A stretch of DNA of 36,710 nucleotides from Halomonas sp. (GTDB lineage Bacteria; Pseudomonadota; Gammaproteobacteria; Pseudomonadales; Halomonadaceae): contig NZ_REBQ01000150.1 of NCBI RefSeq assembly GCF_007692655.1, positions 1 through 36,710 of the forward strand. Reading direction: 5' to 3'. A program made the position numbers and the translations under genes. Positions 1 through 9,180 of this stretch are shown here, one piece after another (the stretch's first letter is position 1; each line of letters begins with the position of its first letter). The notes beneath the pieces are model-generated. The model was not told the DNA's origin, searched no databases, and worked only from the letters and a program-made list of their open reading frames with translations.

Positions 1-690
1 CATCGTTTTTCCGACGCTGAGCAGCGTGGGCTTTACCGCGCTATTTTTGAGCGGCGCGATGTTCGCTCGCAGTTCCTGCCTGACTCCATTGCACCAGAGG
101 TGATGGCGCGGCTTCTCAAGGCTGCCCACCACGCCCCTTCTGTGGGGTTTATGCAGCCTTGGGATTTCATTGTAATTGAGAGCCGAAAGGTTAGAGCATC
201 GATACTGGCTATGTTCGAGGAGGAGAACCTGAAGGCGGCCGAGCGCTTTGAGGGCGAGCGCAAAGAGCAGTATCGCGGCCTCAAGCTGCAAGGTATTTTG
301 GAGAGTCCGCTTAATCTCTGTATTACCTGTGACCGCTCTCGGGGTGGTCCTCATGTGCTGGGGCGTAATAGCATCGTGGAGACTGATCTGTTTAGTACCT
401 GCCTGGCGGTGCAAAATCTTTGGTTGGCGGCCCGGGCGGAAGGTGTTGGCGTAGGGTGGGTCAGTATTCTTGATCAAGGGCAGCTTAGTAGCGCTCTCAA
501 TCTGCCCGAACACGTTTATCCGGTAGCCTATCTTTGCCTTGGTTATGTAAGCGAATTTTTAGACCAACCGGAGCTGGAAGCGAAAGGCTGGCGCTCTCGA
601 CTGCCGCTTGATGAGCTGGTACACAGTGATAGCTGGGGTCAACCTCTGGCGGACACTCCGCTTAAATCGACATTGCGCGAACAGCCATAG
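1..690 (+). CDS. bluB: 5,6-dimethylbenzimidazole synthase BluB (5' partial)
   Basis: Nitroreductase-fold flavoenzyme that uses O2 to break down reduced FMN into 5,6-dimethylbenzimidazole, the lower axial ligand of vitamin B12. The reading frame is open from base 1, so the start lies outside the window; 229 residues are visible. An internal ATG at 100 is not the start, because the upstream in-frame residues (F-ERRDVRSQF around residues 16-25) are a BluB hallmark. Next comes the family motif AAHHAPSVGFMQPWDF (about residues 39-54). The C-terminal half has the usual aromatic-rich nitroreductase core. No other cobalamin gene is visible in the window. The family call is secure; physiological use of the product is inferred. 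Confidence 0.9.
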   Translation, partial: HRFSDAEQRGLYRAIFERRDVRSQFLPDSIAPEVMARLLKAAHHAPSVGFMQPWDFIVIESRKVRASILAMFEEENLKAAERFEGERKEQYRGLKLQGILESPLNLCITCDRSRGGPHVLGRNSIVETDLFSTCLAVQNLWLAARAEGVGVGWVSILDQGQLSSALNLPEHVYPVAYLCLGYVSEFLDQPELEAKGWRSRLPLDELVHSDSWGQPLADTPLKSTLREQP

Positions 691-767
691 CATCAGTAGA
701 CCAAGTCTCGGGATGGCATAACCGCTAGATAGCATAACTAAATAAGCCATGTAACAAAGGGGCTCTT

Positions 768-1673
768 ATGATCAGCGGGCGTGCATTACGCTACTTTGAT
801 ACCGTGGCTCGCTGCCGCTCGCTGCGCCAAGCCGCCGCCCAACTGCATATTGCGCCTACGGCGATTAGCCGCCAGATCGATTTGCTTGAGCATCAGCTTG
901 GTGCTCCATTGATCGAGCGTGGTCCCAATGGTATCAGCCTAACAGCGGCGGGGGAGTTGTTAGCCGCTCAGGCTCAGCGCACGTTACGTGATCTGGAGCG
1001 GGTGCAGGAGCATATTGCCGACCTGAAAGGCCTGCGCACAGGTCGAGTTAGTTTACAGGCAGCCGAGGGTGTTGTAGCTGGCTTACTAGCCCCTGCGTTA
1101 ACCAAGATGGGGCAGCGTTACCCGCATTTGAGTTTTGATATTGGCATCGCCAGCGCGAGCCAAATGGTGGAAGCGCTTCGCCGCGGTGATGCGGATATTG
1201 GCCTGTCGTTTTTCATGCCACGTCACGATGACATTGTGGCCTTCGCCAGTGCCGAGCTACATCACCATGCCGTCATGGCCCCAACCCATTCTCTGTCCTC
1301 AGCTTCTGAGGTGAGTCTTCACACCTTGGCCAAGCACCGTCTGATCTTACCTGATGAATCCTATGGCGTACGCCAAGCATTGGAACGCGCAGCACATCGC
1401 GCTGGGGTCACATTAGCGCCCAGCTATAAAACAGCCTCATTAGAAACTCAAAAAGCACTCGCCCTTAACGGCGCGGGAGTGCTGGTATTACCGCCGATGG
1501 CGGTGACGCGGGAGTGCCTGCAAGGCGAGCTAGTCAGCATTCCTTTGTGTGCTGATGAGTTGGAAGCTGCACGGATTGATCTTTGTGTTTATCGTCATCG
1601 GCAGCGCAGTTTTGCCACCGATGCGTGCCTTTCGCTGCTTGCCAGTGCGCTGCAGGCGTTGGGGACCGCCTAA
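768..1673 (+). CDS. LysR-family transcriptional regulator
   Basis: A 301-residue LysR-type regulator. The N-terminal winged helix-turn-helix (about residues 1-60, with AAAQLHIAPTAISRQIDLLE as recognition region) is followed by a linker helix and a periplasmic-binding-protein-like effector domain (about residues 90-290). It is codirectional with, and 139 bp upstream of, an amidase gene, so it probably controls the downstream amidase-symporter group, but LysR genes are more often divergent from their targets. The effector is unknown. The start is an ATG preceded by a GGGG-type ribosome site. Confidence 0.88.
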   Translation: MISGRALRYFDTVARCRSLRQAAAQLHIAPTAISRQIDLLEHQLGAPLIERGPNGISLTAAGELLAAQAQRTLRDLERVQEHIADLKGLRTGRVSLQAAEGVVAGLLAPALTKMGQRYPHLSFDIGIASASQMVEALRRGDADIGLSFFMPRHDDIVAFASAELHHHAVMAPTHSLSSASEVSLHTLAKHRLILPDESYGVRQALERAAHRAGVTLAPSYKTASLETQKALALNGAGVLVLPPMAVTRECLQGELVSIPLCADELEAARIDLCVYRHRQRSFATDACLSLLASALQALGTA

Positions 1674-1812
1674 GGCGTCAGAGCTGATATTGAGGGTGCA
1701 CACAAAATGTGGTCACGCTGCGATCAATATTGAAATAGCAGAAGTTACATTAGCGGTTCATGCTGAGGTTATTGATAACGGACGAATGATAACAACAGCA
1801 TAAGGTGACGCG

Positions 1813-3207
1813 ATGCCTGAACTACACCAACTTACCGCCACCCAACTACTGGATGGCTACCGAGCCCATGCGTTCTCACCAAGTGAGCTAGCCCGCGTCC
1901 TGATTGAGCATGTTGGTGCCTGGGAACCACACATCAATGCGCTCTATGCCTATCAACCTGATGTCTTTATGAAAGCAGCAGAAGCGTCTACCCAGCGCTG
2001 GGCGAAAGGCCAGCCTGGCGGTGCGCTGGATGGGGTGCCAGTGACCTTAAAAGAGTTAATTGCCACTGAAGGCATGCCTGTACCTGGGGGGACAGGGCTG
2101 GGTGAACAAACGGCTGCCACTGAGCATGCGCCCCCAGCGGCGCGCTTAGCGGAAGACCACGCGCTGCTGCTGGCGAAAACGACCTGCCCAGATTTTGGCA
2201 TGCTCTCATCAGGGCTGTCTTCGTTTCACGGTTTAACCCGCAACCCTTGGAACTTGGCCTGCAATACCGGCGGCTCAAGCTCCGGCGCGGGGGCGGCCGC
2301 CGCTGCTGGATTTGGCCCGCTGCATGTGGGCACTGATATCGGTGGTTCGGTACGCCTACCTGCAGCGTGGTGTGGAGTGGTGGGCTTCAAACCTACCTTG
2401 GGCCGTATACCAATAGATCCGTATTATGTCGGGCGCTGTGCGGGGCCAATGACGCGAAGTGTTGACGACGCTGCGCTGATGATGACGGCGCTTGCTCGCA
2501 CGGATAACCGTGACGCAATGCGCTTGCCCGCAGAGAAGATCAACTGGCAGGACCTTTCCCTAGACGTTAAAGGTGTCCGGATTGGCGTGATGATGGAGGC
2601 GGGGTGTGGCTTGCCCCTGAATGATGAAATTCGCCACCACGTCGAACTGGCTGCGAAGCAGCTGGAAGCGGCTGGCGCAACACTAGTGCCGCTGGCACCA
2701 GTGCTTACCCGTGAGATGCTGGATGGTTTGGATCGCTTTTGGCAGGCTCGCCAATGGAACGAGCTGTTAAAGCTCTCACCAGCAGAGCGTGAGCAGGTGC
2801 TACCCGCTATTTTAGCCTGGGCAGACGGTGGCGCACGCTTAAACGGCGTGGAAGTGGTTCAGGGGTTTCAACAAACCATGGCTATGCGCCGCGCTACGGA
2901 AGCCGTGTTTGATAGGGTCGATGCGGTGATCTCGCCCACTACTCCCACTATTGCCTTTCCTGCTGATTGGCCATCGCCCACCAACGACCCCCGACAGCCA
3001 TTTGAACATATTGCTTATACCGTGCCGTGGAATATGGGGGAGCAGCCTGCGATCTCGCTCAATGCAGGGTTTAGCAGTGGCAGTATGCCCATTGGGGTGC
3101 AATTAGTTGGCCCACGCTTTGGCGACCATTTCGTGCTGAAACTAGCGCGACAGTTGGAAGCACGTTTGGCGTTGCCACTACGCTGGCCATCGCTTCCAAC
3201 GAGTTAA
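1813..3207 (+). CDS. Amidase (amidase-signature family)
   Basis: A 464-residue amidase-signature hydrolase of the GatA/AtzF/fatty-acid-amide-hydrolase superfamily, hydrolysing a C-N amide bond. The Ser-cisSer-Lys triad is visible: Lys80 in GVPVTLKE, the glycine/serine-rich GGSSSGAG (Ser155-157), and the nucleophile Ser179 in GTDIGGSVRLPA. Length is normal for a single-domain amidase; it is not the longer allophanate hydrolase and it lacks gatC/gatB neighbours, so it is not the tRNA amidotransferase subunit. It is followed 32 bp later by a small membrane protein and an SSS symporter, suggesting import and then hydrolysis of an amide. The substrate cannot be read from sequence. Confidence 0.88.
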   Translation: MPELHQLTATQLLDGYRAHAFSPSELARVLIEHVGAWEPHINALYAYQPDVFMKAAEASTQRWAKGQPGGALDGVPVTLKELIATEGMPVPGGTGLGEQTAATEHAPPAARLAEDHALLLAKTTCPDFGMLSSGLSSFHGLTRNPWNLACNTGGSSSGAGAAAAAGFGPLHVGTDIGGSVRLPAAWCGVVGFKPTLGRIPIDPYYVGRCAGPMTRSVDDAALMMTALARTDNRDAMRLPAEKINWQDLSLDVKGVRIGVMMEAGCGLPLNDEIRHHVELAAKQLEAAGATLVPLAPVLTREMLDGLDRFWQARQWNELLKLSPAEREQVLPAILAWADGGARLNGVEVVQGFQQTMAMRRATEAVFDRVDAVISPTTPTIAFPADWPSPTNDPRQPFEHIAYTVPWNMGEQPAISLNAGFSSGSMPIGVQLVGPRFGDHFVLKLARQLEARLALPLRWPSLPTS

Positions 3208-3239
3208 AATGCTGTTAAATGATGAAGAGGGTTTAACCA

Positions 3240-3467
3240 ATGCGACGTTTGTTTGTACTGCCGAATTCCCGAGCAGGCTGGGGGCTGTTAATCGCTTTTG
3301 TAGCACTGGTACTAGCAGGAACGTGGCCGGTGATTGGTTTGGTGAATCGAGCGACGCTGGTGATGGGGCTGCCGCTGATGGTGGTGTGGAGCTATTGCGT
3401 CATTTTTGCCTGTGTGGTCGTGATGCTCATCGGCAACCGTATCGTCGAGAGAAACGACCATGAATAG
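3240..3467 (+). CDS. Small two-helix membrane protein (DUF3311-like), symporter partner
   Basis: A 75-residue protein with two predicted transmembrane segments (about residues 13-33 and 42-64) and a charged C-terminus. It resembles the small DUF3311-type proteins that often precede sodium:solute symporters. Its last codons overlap the start of the downstream symporter by 8 bp, indicating translational coupling. It is probably an accessory or stabilising subunit of that transporter. The same region also encodes a longer overlapping frame (3209-3463), rejected because it is hydrophilic and unlike any family. Confidence 0.75.
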   Translation: MRRLFVLPNSRAGWGLLIAFVALVLAGTWPVIGLVNRATLVMGLPLMVVWSYCVIFACVVVMLIGNRIVERNDHE

Positions 3468-4992
3468 CATTTGGCCACTGCTGATTACGCTGACGTATGT
3501 GGCCGTCGCCATGGTGATCGGCTTGCACGCAAGGGGTAAGCGTGCCAGTAGAGCTGATATGAATAACTTGGAAGAGTGGGGCGTGGCGGGACGTAGCATG
3601 GGGCCAATCACGCTTTACCTGTTAATCGCAGCCGGTAGTGTTAGTGCTTACACCTTTATGGGCGCCCCAGGGTGGGCTTATTCAAAAGGAGTCGCCGTGT
3701 TTTACGTGGCGATCTACCTTGCTTATTTGGCGCTGGTGGCGTGGTACTTTGGGCCCAAGGTGTGGGAGTTTGGCGAACAATTTGGCCATGTAACTCAAGC
3801 AAGCGCCATCGCTGATCGCTACCAAAGCCCTGCGCTGGGTGCTTTAGCAGCGCTTGTCATGGCGATTGGTTCAGTCGCCTATGCGGTGCTGCAAACGATC
3901 GGCTCGGCTTATATTCTGTTTGTCATGAGTGGCGGGTTGATTCCGATTTGGCTGGGGGTACTGCTGGTGCTGGCCTGTATTGCGGTCTACCTTTACGCCA
4001 GCGGTCAGCGGGCGATTGGCCGCACCAACGCCTTTCAGGGCGTATTAATGCTGTTTGTGGCCTGGGCCGTTGGCTTATGGGCTGTGAATAGCGCCACGGG
4101 TGGGATGAGTTTTGCAGGGGTTTTTGAACGCATTCAGACCGAACACGGCGAGTTTCTCACCCTCCCAGGGGCCGGTGGCGATATGAGTTTTAGTTTCTGG
4201 ACCACCTCGATTATCGTCTCGATGTTCTCATTTATGCCCCCGGTATGGACCCAGTGGATGAGCGCTTCCTCGGCGCGCACTATTCGTCGCAGTGCGACCT
4301 GGTTGCCTACTTATTACGTGGTGATTTTGCCTATGGTCGTGGTGGGCTTTATTGGTATTTACTCGCTGCCAGAGCTGGCGCGGGCGGATACCGTGGCCCT
4401 TGAGTATGCCATGCAGCACTTACCCGTGGTGTTAGTCGGACTGCTGGGCGCGGGCACCTTGGCGGCGTCGATGTCTTCCAGCGAGCCTTTTATCCATTCG
4501 ATATCGCTGTCGCTCAGCAAAGACGTACTTCAACCTGCTTTAAAACTGACGGATGGCGTGACCGGTAAACTCGCCAGGCGGCTGATTCTCCCTATTATGT
4601 TTCTGGTGGTAGCGCCATTAGCGATTGCCGAGCCGGGCAGTTTGGTCATGATTCTACTGGTAGGGTTGGGATTTGCCTCCCAGGTGCTGCCTGCCTTTAT
4701 TGGCATGTTTTTCTGGCCCCGTGCCTCGCGATTGGGGGTGATGGCAGGCATTGTCGCGGGATTTCTGATTACCGTAGCATTCACTACCCTATGGCCGCAC
4801 CCGCTGGGCATTCATGCAGGCTTCTGGGGGCTGATGGTTAATCTACCGGTTTTCGTGACGGTCTCCTTGTTTACGCCCGCTACCAAGGCTGATGTGGTTG
4901 AGCGTTTTTTCCGCATTGCCGCCCCGCAAGGCCTAACGCGTCTTGGTAGGCGGGAGGAGCAGCGAGATTTAGAGACTGGGCACGTGCCCTAG
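3460..4992 (+). CDS. Sodium:solute symporter (SSS family)
   Basis: A 510-residue polytopic inner-membrane protein of the SSS/PutP family with about 13 transmembrane helices, normal length for the family. The N-terminal region carries the family's GRSMGPITLYLLIAAGSVSA stretch, and the mid region has the Ser-rich ASMSSSEPFIHSI segment equivalent to the sodium-binding helix 8. It overlaps the small membrane protein upstream and sits in a LysR-amidase-transport group, so it likely imports the amidase substrate with Na+. It ends 3 bp from the convergent diguanylate cyclase stop codon, leaving no room for a conventional terminator. Confidence 0.88.
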   Translation: MNSIWPLLITLTYVAVAMVIGLHARGKRASRADMNNLEEWGVAGRSMGPITLYLLIAAGSVSAYTFMGAPGWAYSKGVAVFYVAIYLAYLALVAWYFGPKVWEFGEQFGHVTQASAIADRYQSPALGALAALVMAIGSVAYAVLQTIGSAYILFVMSGGLIPIWLGVLLVLACIAVYLYASGQRAIGRTNAFQGVLMLFVAWAVGLWAVNSATGGMSFAGVFERIQTEHGEFLTLPGAGGDMSFSFWTTSIIVSMFSFMPPVWTQWMSASSARTIRRSATWLPTYYVVILPMVVVGFIGIYSLPELARADTVALEYAMQHLPVVLVGLLGAGTLAASMSSSEPFIHSISLSLSKDVLQPALKLTDGVTGKLARRLILPIMFLVVAPLAIAEPGSLVMILLVGLGFASQVLPAFIGMFFWPRASRLGVMAGIVAGFLITVAFTTLWPHPLGIHAGFWGLMVNLPVFVTVSLFTPATKADVVERFFRIAAPQGLTRLGRREEQRDLETGHVP

Positions 4993-4995
4993 TGA

Positions 4996-6795
4996 TTACT
5001 GTGGTTGTTCTCGACCAAAGGGCGCCTGCGGTTTTTCAAGGGGTTCGTTGGCGACGACACAGCGATTACGACCCGCATGTTTGGCGCGATAGAGCGCTTC
5101 ATCCGCCAGCCGCAGGAGTTGTTGCGGGTCTTGTGTGTGGTCGGGGTAAGTGGCAACGCCGCAGGAGAGAGTGATATGCCCTAGCGGTGTGCTGTTAAAG
5201 ACCAAGGATTTTTGAGACATGGATATCAACAAGTCGTTAGCGCGACCATAGGCGGAAGCAGCACAGGTCGTGGGTAGGAGGGCTATAAATTCTTCACCGC
5301 CAAAACGACAAACAATATCCATGCCGCGAAAGTGTTGTCTTAGAAATGATGCGATCTCAACTAACACCGCATCCCCCGCTTCGTGGCCAAAATGGTCGTT
5401 GATCCGTTTGAAATGATCTACATCTAGCATCAATAGTGTTAATCGGGAGCCCATCTGTTTGGCTCGGCGGCACTCATGGTCGAAGACCATGTGAAAATGG
5501 CGCCGATTGTGTAGGCCTGTCAGGTGGTCTTTAAACGAGAGGCCTTCCAGTTCCTTGACCAGTTGATCGAGTTCTGCTGTACGGGTGGCAACTTGCAGCT
5601 CCAACGTTTCATTAACCACTGCCAACTGCTGTTGGGTGCGTCGATAGTGCCACAGAAAAATGGCAGCGATAGCCAGTAAAAACGCCAGAGCTCCATAGCT
5701 TAAAGGCACTGAGCGCCATGCGACAAAGCCATGGGCCACTGCCATATCCGCTAATAGCAAAGAGGCAAAAAAGGTAAAGCTTATTACTAGCAGTCGCTGC
5801 TCCAGGTTTAGCCAGCGAAAGCGAAATAGCGCGAGTAACAGCATAAGAGGGAGCGTGATGGCTAACAGAAGATCAAATGCAGGAAAGGTTATAGAAAGGC
5901 TAATAAGCCCTAATTGGACACAGCCAATCGCTATCGTTAAATAAGCTAGGTGGAGTATCCAAAGACGGTTTATCCATCTCTTGGTAGCGCCTTCAAGCCA
6001 GTGGCTAAGCAGCAGTCCCAGAGCGATTGGCAGCGTATAGTAACTGGCAGCCCTTAGTGTGTCCCAAGCCAGTGGCCCATCAGCAATTAATTGCCGAGCC
6101 GGTGTCTCAGCAAGCAGCATTAGCCCGGAGGCGTAGCCAAACAGGGCGATAGCGGTAAAACCACGCCGGTCAGGACCAAGTATCGCAAATATAGTCGCCA
6201 GGACTGCCATCACCGATACCACAGCGCTTACGCCGAGGTCCTTGGCTGAGCTGTGAATGACTTGCTTAAGTACATCGATACGCTCCATCACCTTCACCTC
6301 TCCCCACAAGCCGATGCTGGTGTAATCGGAGTAGAGTCGGAAGGTAAGTGTTTGCCCAGCAGCGCTTTCAGGAAGGTCAATCATATGCCAGGGCCAGCCA
6401 GCAAAGTCGCCGCGCCCTTGCTCATCAAACTCGCCATACTGATAAATTAGCTCGCCATTCAGGTAGGCTTGGCCAATCAGGTTCATGCTGGTGATATATA
6501 GAACTGGGTCATCCCACTCCCCAGCAGGCAGCGTTGTACGAAGCCAAAGGTGCTGATGGTTCCCACGCCCTGATGGATTGGAAGGGGATGCGGTTGATTG
6601 CCAATCGATGGTATCTCTGTGAAGCCACAAAGGTGTGCCATCAGCGTCAATCGGCGAGTCGCCCCATCGGTACTCCCAGTGCTGCAGTGGCTGCTGTGAG
6701 TCGTCAGCGTGTAAGGCACCGGAAAAAGCCGATAATAACGCAAGCGTTAAGAGCAGTAGGGAGCTTTGATGTATGGCGAACCCACGAAGCGACAT
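4996..6795 (-). CDS. Membrane diguanylate cyclase, 7TMR-DISM-like sensor plus GGDEF
   Basis: About 599 residues. A signal peptide (residues 1-30, ending SGALHA) is followed by an extracytoplasmic jelly-roll-like domain (about 40-185), about seven transmembrane helices (about 195-395), a short coiled coil and a C-terminal GGDEF domain. The active site is GGEEF at about 499-503, with an inhibitory RxxD site (RGMD) five residues upstream, so it should make c-di-GMP with product inhibition. The ATG at 6795 is preferred because AGGA precedes it and a good signal peptide follows; a GTG at 6828 is an in-frame alternative. Ligand unknown. Confidence 0.88.
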   Translation of the reverse strand: MSLRGFAIHQSSLLLLTLALLSAFSGALHADDSQQPLQHWEYRWGDSPIDADGTPLWLHRDTIDWQSTASPSNPSGRGNHQHLWLRTTLPAGEWDDPVLYITSMNLIGQAYLNGELIYQYGEFDEQGRGDFAGWPWHMIDLPESAAGQTLTFRLYSDYTSIGLWGEVKVMERIDVLKQVIHSSAKDLGVSAVVSVMAVLATIFAILGPDRRGFTAIALFGYASGLMLLAETPARQLIADGPLAWDTLRAASYYTLPIALGLLLSHWLEGATKRWINRLWILHLAYLTIAIGCVQLGLISLSITFPAFDLLLAITLPLMLLLALFRFRWLNLEQRLLVISFTFFASLLLADMAVAHGFVAWRSVPLSYGALAFLLAIAAIFLWHYRRTQQQLAVVNETLELQVATRTAELDQLVKELEGLSFKDHLTGLHNRRHFHMVFDHECRRAKQMGSRLTLLMLDVDHFKRINDHFGHEAGDAVLVEIASFLRQHFRGMDIVCRFGGEEFIALLPTTCAASAYGRANDLLISMSQKSLVFNSTPLGHITLSCGVATYPDHTQDPQQLLRLADEALYRAKHAGRNRCVVANEPLEKPQAPFGREQPQ

Positions 6796-6987
6796 GGTGA
6801 ACGTCCTGATCTTTTGACCACAATCCACTAACCGCTAAATAGAGTGCTTACACCAGGGCTTAACCGAGGCTGGTGGGCACAAGAAAATTGAGTCGTGGCG
6901 TTAACTATGAAGTGTAACGAAAATATATTCGGGAGGGGGGCGTTTTCTTCAACGCTTAAAGGGAATTTAGCTAGCCCTTTAAACCAG

Positions 6988-7014
6988 AAAAAAGCCTGGC
7001 CGCTTGGACCAGGC
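6988..7014 (-). terminator. Rho-independent terminator of nfeD-qmcA
   Basis: Read on the minus strand this is a perfect GCCTGG/CCAGGC stem with a 9-nt loop followed by six U residues. It lies 36 bp past the qmcA stop codon. Confidence 0.85.
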
Positions 7015-7049
7015 TGAATGAAGCATTTAAACGCTTAGTGATAAGGTCA

Positions 7050-8105
7050 TTAGTTACCGCTGGCAGCGCCACCTACGACACCACCACGCAAGCCGCTCTG
7101 ATTAGCGCTGGGGCGACTATTTAAATGGTTAGCCACGGTATCTTCTGGTGAGCCGGCCATTTCACGGAACATACCCATTGAGCCCAGCAGTGCAGACGAC
7201 TCGTAAGGCACGAATACGCGCTCGCCTTTTTTGGCCATATTAGGTAACACTTTGATATAGCTCTGGCCCAGCAGATAGCCCACAACGGTGCGTTTGTTCT
7301 CTTCGCTATCGCCAATGGCATTGAGAACTAACTTGATAGACTCCTGCTCACCTTGAGCGCGCAGAATCGCCGATTCTTTATCACCCTGTGCGTTGAGGAT
7401 AGACGATTCACGCTGACCCTGGGCCATGGCAATTGCTGCCGATTTTTCACCCTCTGCTTCGGTCACGGTAGCACGACGCTTACGCTCAGCGGCCATCTGC
7501 AGACGCATGGCGGTTTCCACTTCTTCCGGCATGGCGATGTCCTGCACTTCCACCCGCGATATTTTGACACCCCATTTAGAGGCAGGCTCTTCCATGGCGG
7601 CTTGAATCTCGTTATTCACTTCCGCGCGTGATTCAAACAGTTTGTCGAGCTCCATCTTACCAACCACCGAGCGCAGCGTGGTTTTCGCCAGTACTTCCAC
7701 CGCCTGGCTCATGTTCTCCACTTCATAAACGGCCCGTTTCGGGTCGATAATCTGATAGTAGAGCGCGCCGTTAATGCGTACGGTGACGTTATCGGTGGTG
7801 ACGACCGGCTGGCCTGGAAAGTCCATGACCGTCTCGCGTCGGTCGATGCGGGTTTCATCTGACGTAATAGCGGTGTAGTCATCTCCCATTTTGCGATACC
7901 GCAGCATGGTGATTGCACGGGGCTGTTCGATAAACGGAATAATAATGTTGATGCCGCTTTCTAACACCCGGTGGAATGAGCCTAGGCGCTCAACCACCAT
8001 CACTTCAGATTGGCGAATAATGATCAAACCTTTAGAAATAATCATTACAGCGATTAAAACAACAATAAGGCTTATTAATAAACCTGGGCTAATAGGTAAA
8101 TCCAT
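7050..8105 (-). CDS. qmcA: SPFH/band 7 (stomatin-like) membrane protein QmcA
   Basis: A 351-residue stomatin/prohibitin-superfamily protein. One N-terminal membrane anchor (about residues 9-30) leads into the SPFH domain (about 30-190, starting IIIRQSEVMVVERLGSF), then an Ala/Glu/Gln-rich coiled coil (about 205-265) and a Gly/Ala-rich tail. This matches E. coli QmcA (YbbK), which forms inner-membrane cages and interacts with FtsH/HflKC-type quality control. It lies 2 bp downstream of an NfeD gene, the classic SPFH-NfeD pairing. AAGGAG precedes the ATG. Confidence 0.9.
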   Translation of the reverse strand: MDLPISPGLLISLIVVLIAVMIISKGLIIIRQSEVMVVERLGSFHRVLESGINIIIPFIEQPRAITMLRYRKMGDDYTAITSDETRIDRRETVMDFPGQPVVTTDNVTVRINGALYYQIIDPKRAVYEVENMSQAVEVLAKTTLRSVVGKMELDKLFESRAEVNNEIQAAMEEPASKWGVKISRVEVQDIAMPEEVETAMRLQMAAERKRRATVTEAEGEKSAAIAMAQGQRESSILNAQGDKESAILRAQGEQESIKLVLNAIGDSEENKRTVVGYLLGQSYIKVLPNMAKKGERVFVPYESSALLGSMGMFREMAGSPEDTVANHLNSRPSANQSGLRGGVVGGAASGN

Positions 8106-8107
8106 CT

Positions 8108-8602
8108 TTAAGGCTCCTTGCGTGGGGAATTGTCATCTTGCGGGTCAATATCTGCTGGCTGATGTAACGTAACCAGCGCAGTGGTGCCCTCAAAACGTCT
8201 AAACACTATCGGTGTACCGTTGGGTAAATCAGTTTCACCGCTATCAAGTACGCGTAAACGGTAAAAGTCGCCGTTTACTTTAATGCCAGTGGCATCATCA
8301 AAATCGCGGCGCAGGGTAGTGTAGTGATTGCCTTTCTCCACTCCTGTGCCAGTCGTTCCGTAGGCGACCCCCCGGGGGGTAAAACGAGGGCGAAGGACGA
8401 TGACGCATATCGGCACCAGTACGCCGGTAAAGATAGCCATGCTGATTAACTGCCAAGGAAGTGTTAGCCCTAACGCAGTGACCGCCGCTGTGAGTGCCGC
8501 GGCAATGCCTAGCGCCAATAGCACCATGGCACCTGATGTCAGCTCTCCCAAACTGAGCAACAGTGCCAGCACCAGCCACGTGTATGCAGGATTCCAATCC
8601 AT
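8108..8602 (-). CDS. NfeD-family membrane protein (short form, YbbJ-like)
   Basis: A 164-residue protein with about three to four transmembrane helices in the N-terminal 75 residues and a C-terminal OB-fold NfeD domain (about 85-150). It is the first gene of an operon with the stomatin-like protein (2-bp gap) and presumably its membrane partner. This is the short NfeD class without the N-terminal ClpP-like protease. AGGAG precedes the ATG. Confidence 0.88.
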   Translation of the reverse strand: MDWNPAYTWLVLALLLSLGELTSGAMVLLALGIAAALTAAVTALGLTLPWQLISMAIFTGVLVPICVIVLRPRFTPRGVAYGTTGTGVEKGNHYTTLRRDFDDATGIKVNGDFYRLRVLDSGETDLPNGTPIVFRRFEGTTALVTLHQPADIDPQDDNSPRKEP

Positions 8603-8656
8603 AGCCTCTCCTAACGATTTAATAGCATTACCCTAGGGTAACTCATTAACGGCCTC

Positions 8657-8688
8657 TTGACCTGTGGGCAACCCATAGGTTCTAGACT
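8657..8688 (+). promoter_or_regulatory. MerR/CueR-type metal-responsive promoter of the DUF305 gene
   Basis: A -35 box TTGACC (8657-8662) and a -10-like TAGACT (8683-8688) are separated by 20 bp, the over-long spacer typical of MerR-family activated promoters. The spacer region holds a 21-bp dyad (8660-8680), ACCT-N-TGGG...CCCA-N-AGGT, with the ACCT/AGGT ends seen in copper and other metal operators. The predicted transcript start is near 8695, about 28 bp before the DUF305 ATG. The regulator gene is not in the window. Confidence 0.65.
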
Positions 8689-8722
8689 TATTGTCTGACT
8701 TCTTATTCACAGGAGAGTAGCT

Positions 8723-9169
8723 ATGTTGTTATCAAATCAAACGTCTAAGACCAATGAGAGTTTATTGAGTGCATGCAAGCGGTTTACGCCTAGTGCGTCA
8801 CTTATATTGGCAGGTTTACTGATAGCCCCCTTGAGCTTTGCGCACCACCATGAAGCGGATGAGCAGAGCGAGGGGCACGACCATCACCAGGAAGCAAGCC
8901 AGCCGCATGCTAACGACCCTGCGGTAGCCGCTTACCAAGCCGCTAACGATAAAATGCATGAAGATATGGCCATGTCATTTACGGGCGACCCTGATGTGGA
9001 TTTTGCCAAAGGGATGATTCCTCACCACGAGGGCGCAATTGCCATGGCAGAGATCGTGCTGGAATATGGTGAGGATGAAGAGATCCGTCAACTGGCCGAA
9101 GAGATCATTGCTGCCCAGGAGAGTGAAATCGCTTTCCTGCAGGAGTGGTTAGAGCGCCAAGAGCACTAA
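8723..9169 (+). CDS. DUF305-family periplasmic protein (CopM-like)
   Basis: A 148-residue secreted protein. A long signal peptide ends at about residue 40 (LSFA), followed by a His/Asp/Glu-rich stretch (HHHEADEQ, HDHHQ) and one DUF305 helical repeat (about 75-147) with the signature DFAKGMIPHHEGAIAMA. DUF305 proteins include the cyanobacterial periplasmic copper protein CopM; the His-rich N-terminus and the metal-type promoter just upstream support a copper-binding or metal-handling role, but that is inferred. A good AGGAG-type ribosome site lies upstream. Confidence 0.85.
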   Translation: MLLSNQTSKTNESLLSACKRFTPSASLILAGLLIAPLSFAHHHEADEQSEGHDHHQEASQPHANDPAVAAYQAANDKMHEDMAMSFTGDPDVDFAKGMIPHHEGAIAMAEIVLEYGEDEEIRQLAEEIIAAQESEIAFLQEWLERQEH

Positions 9170-9180
9170 GCGATATCTTG

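Noticed and set aside
1696..1716. Dyad GTG..CACAAAATGTG..CAC upstream of the amidase, considered as an NtrC site
   Set aside because: The core CAAAATG matches but the half-sites are shifted by one base on both sides and no sigma-54 promoter follows; at most a LysR-type site.
3209..3463. Overlapping 84-codon plus-strand frame next to the small membrane protein
   Set aside because: Hydrophilic and family-less; the other frame encodes two clean transmembrane helices and couples to the symporter.
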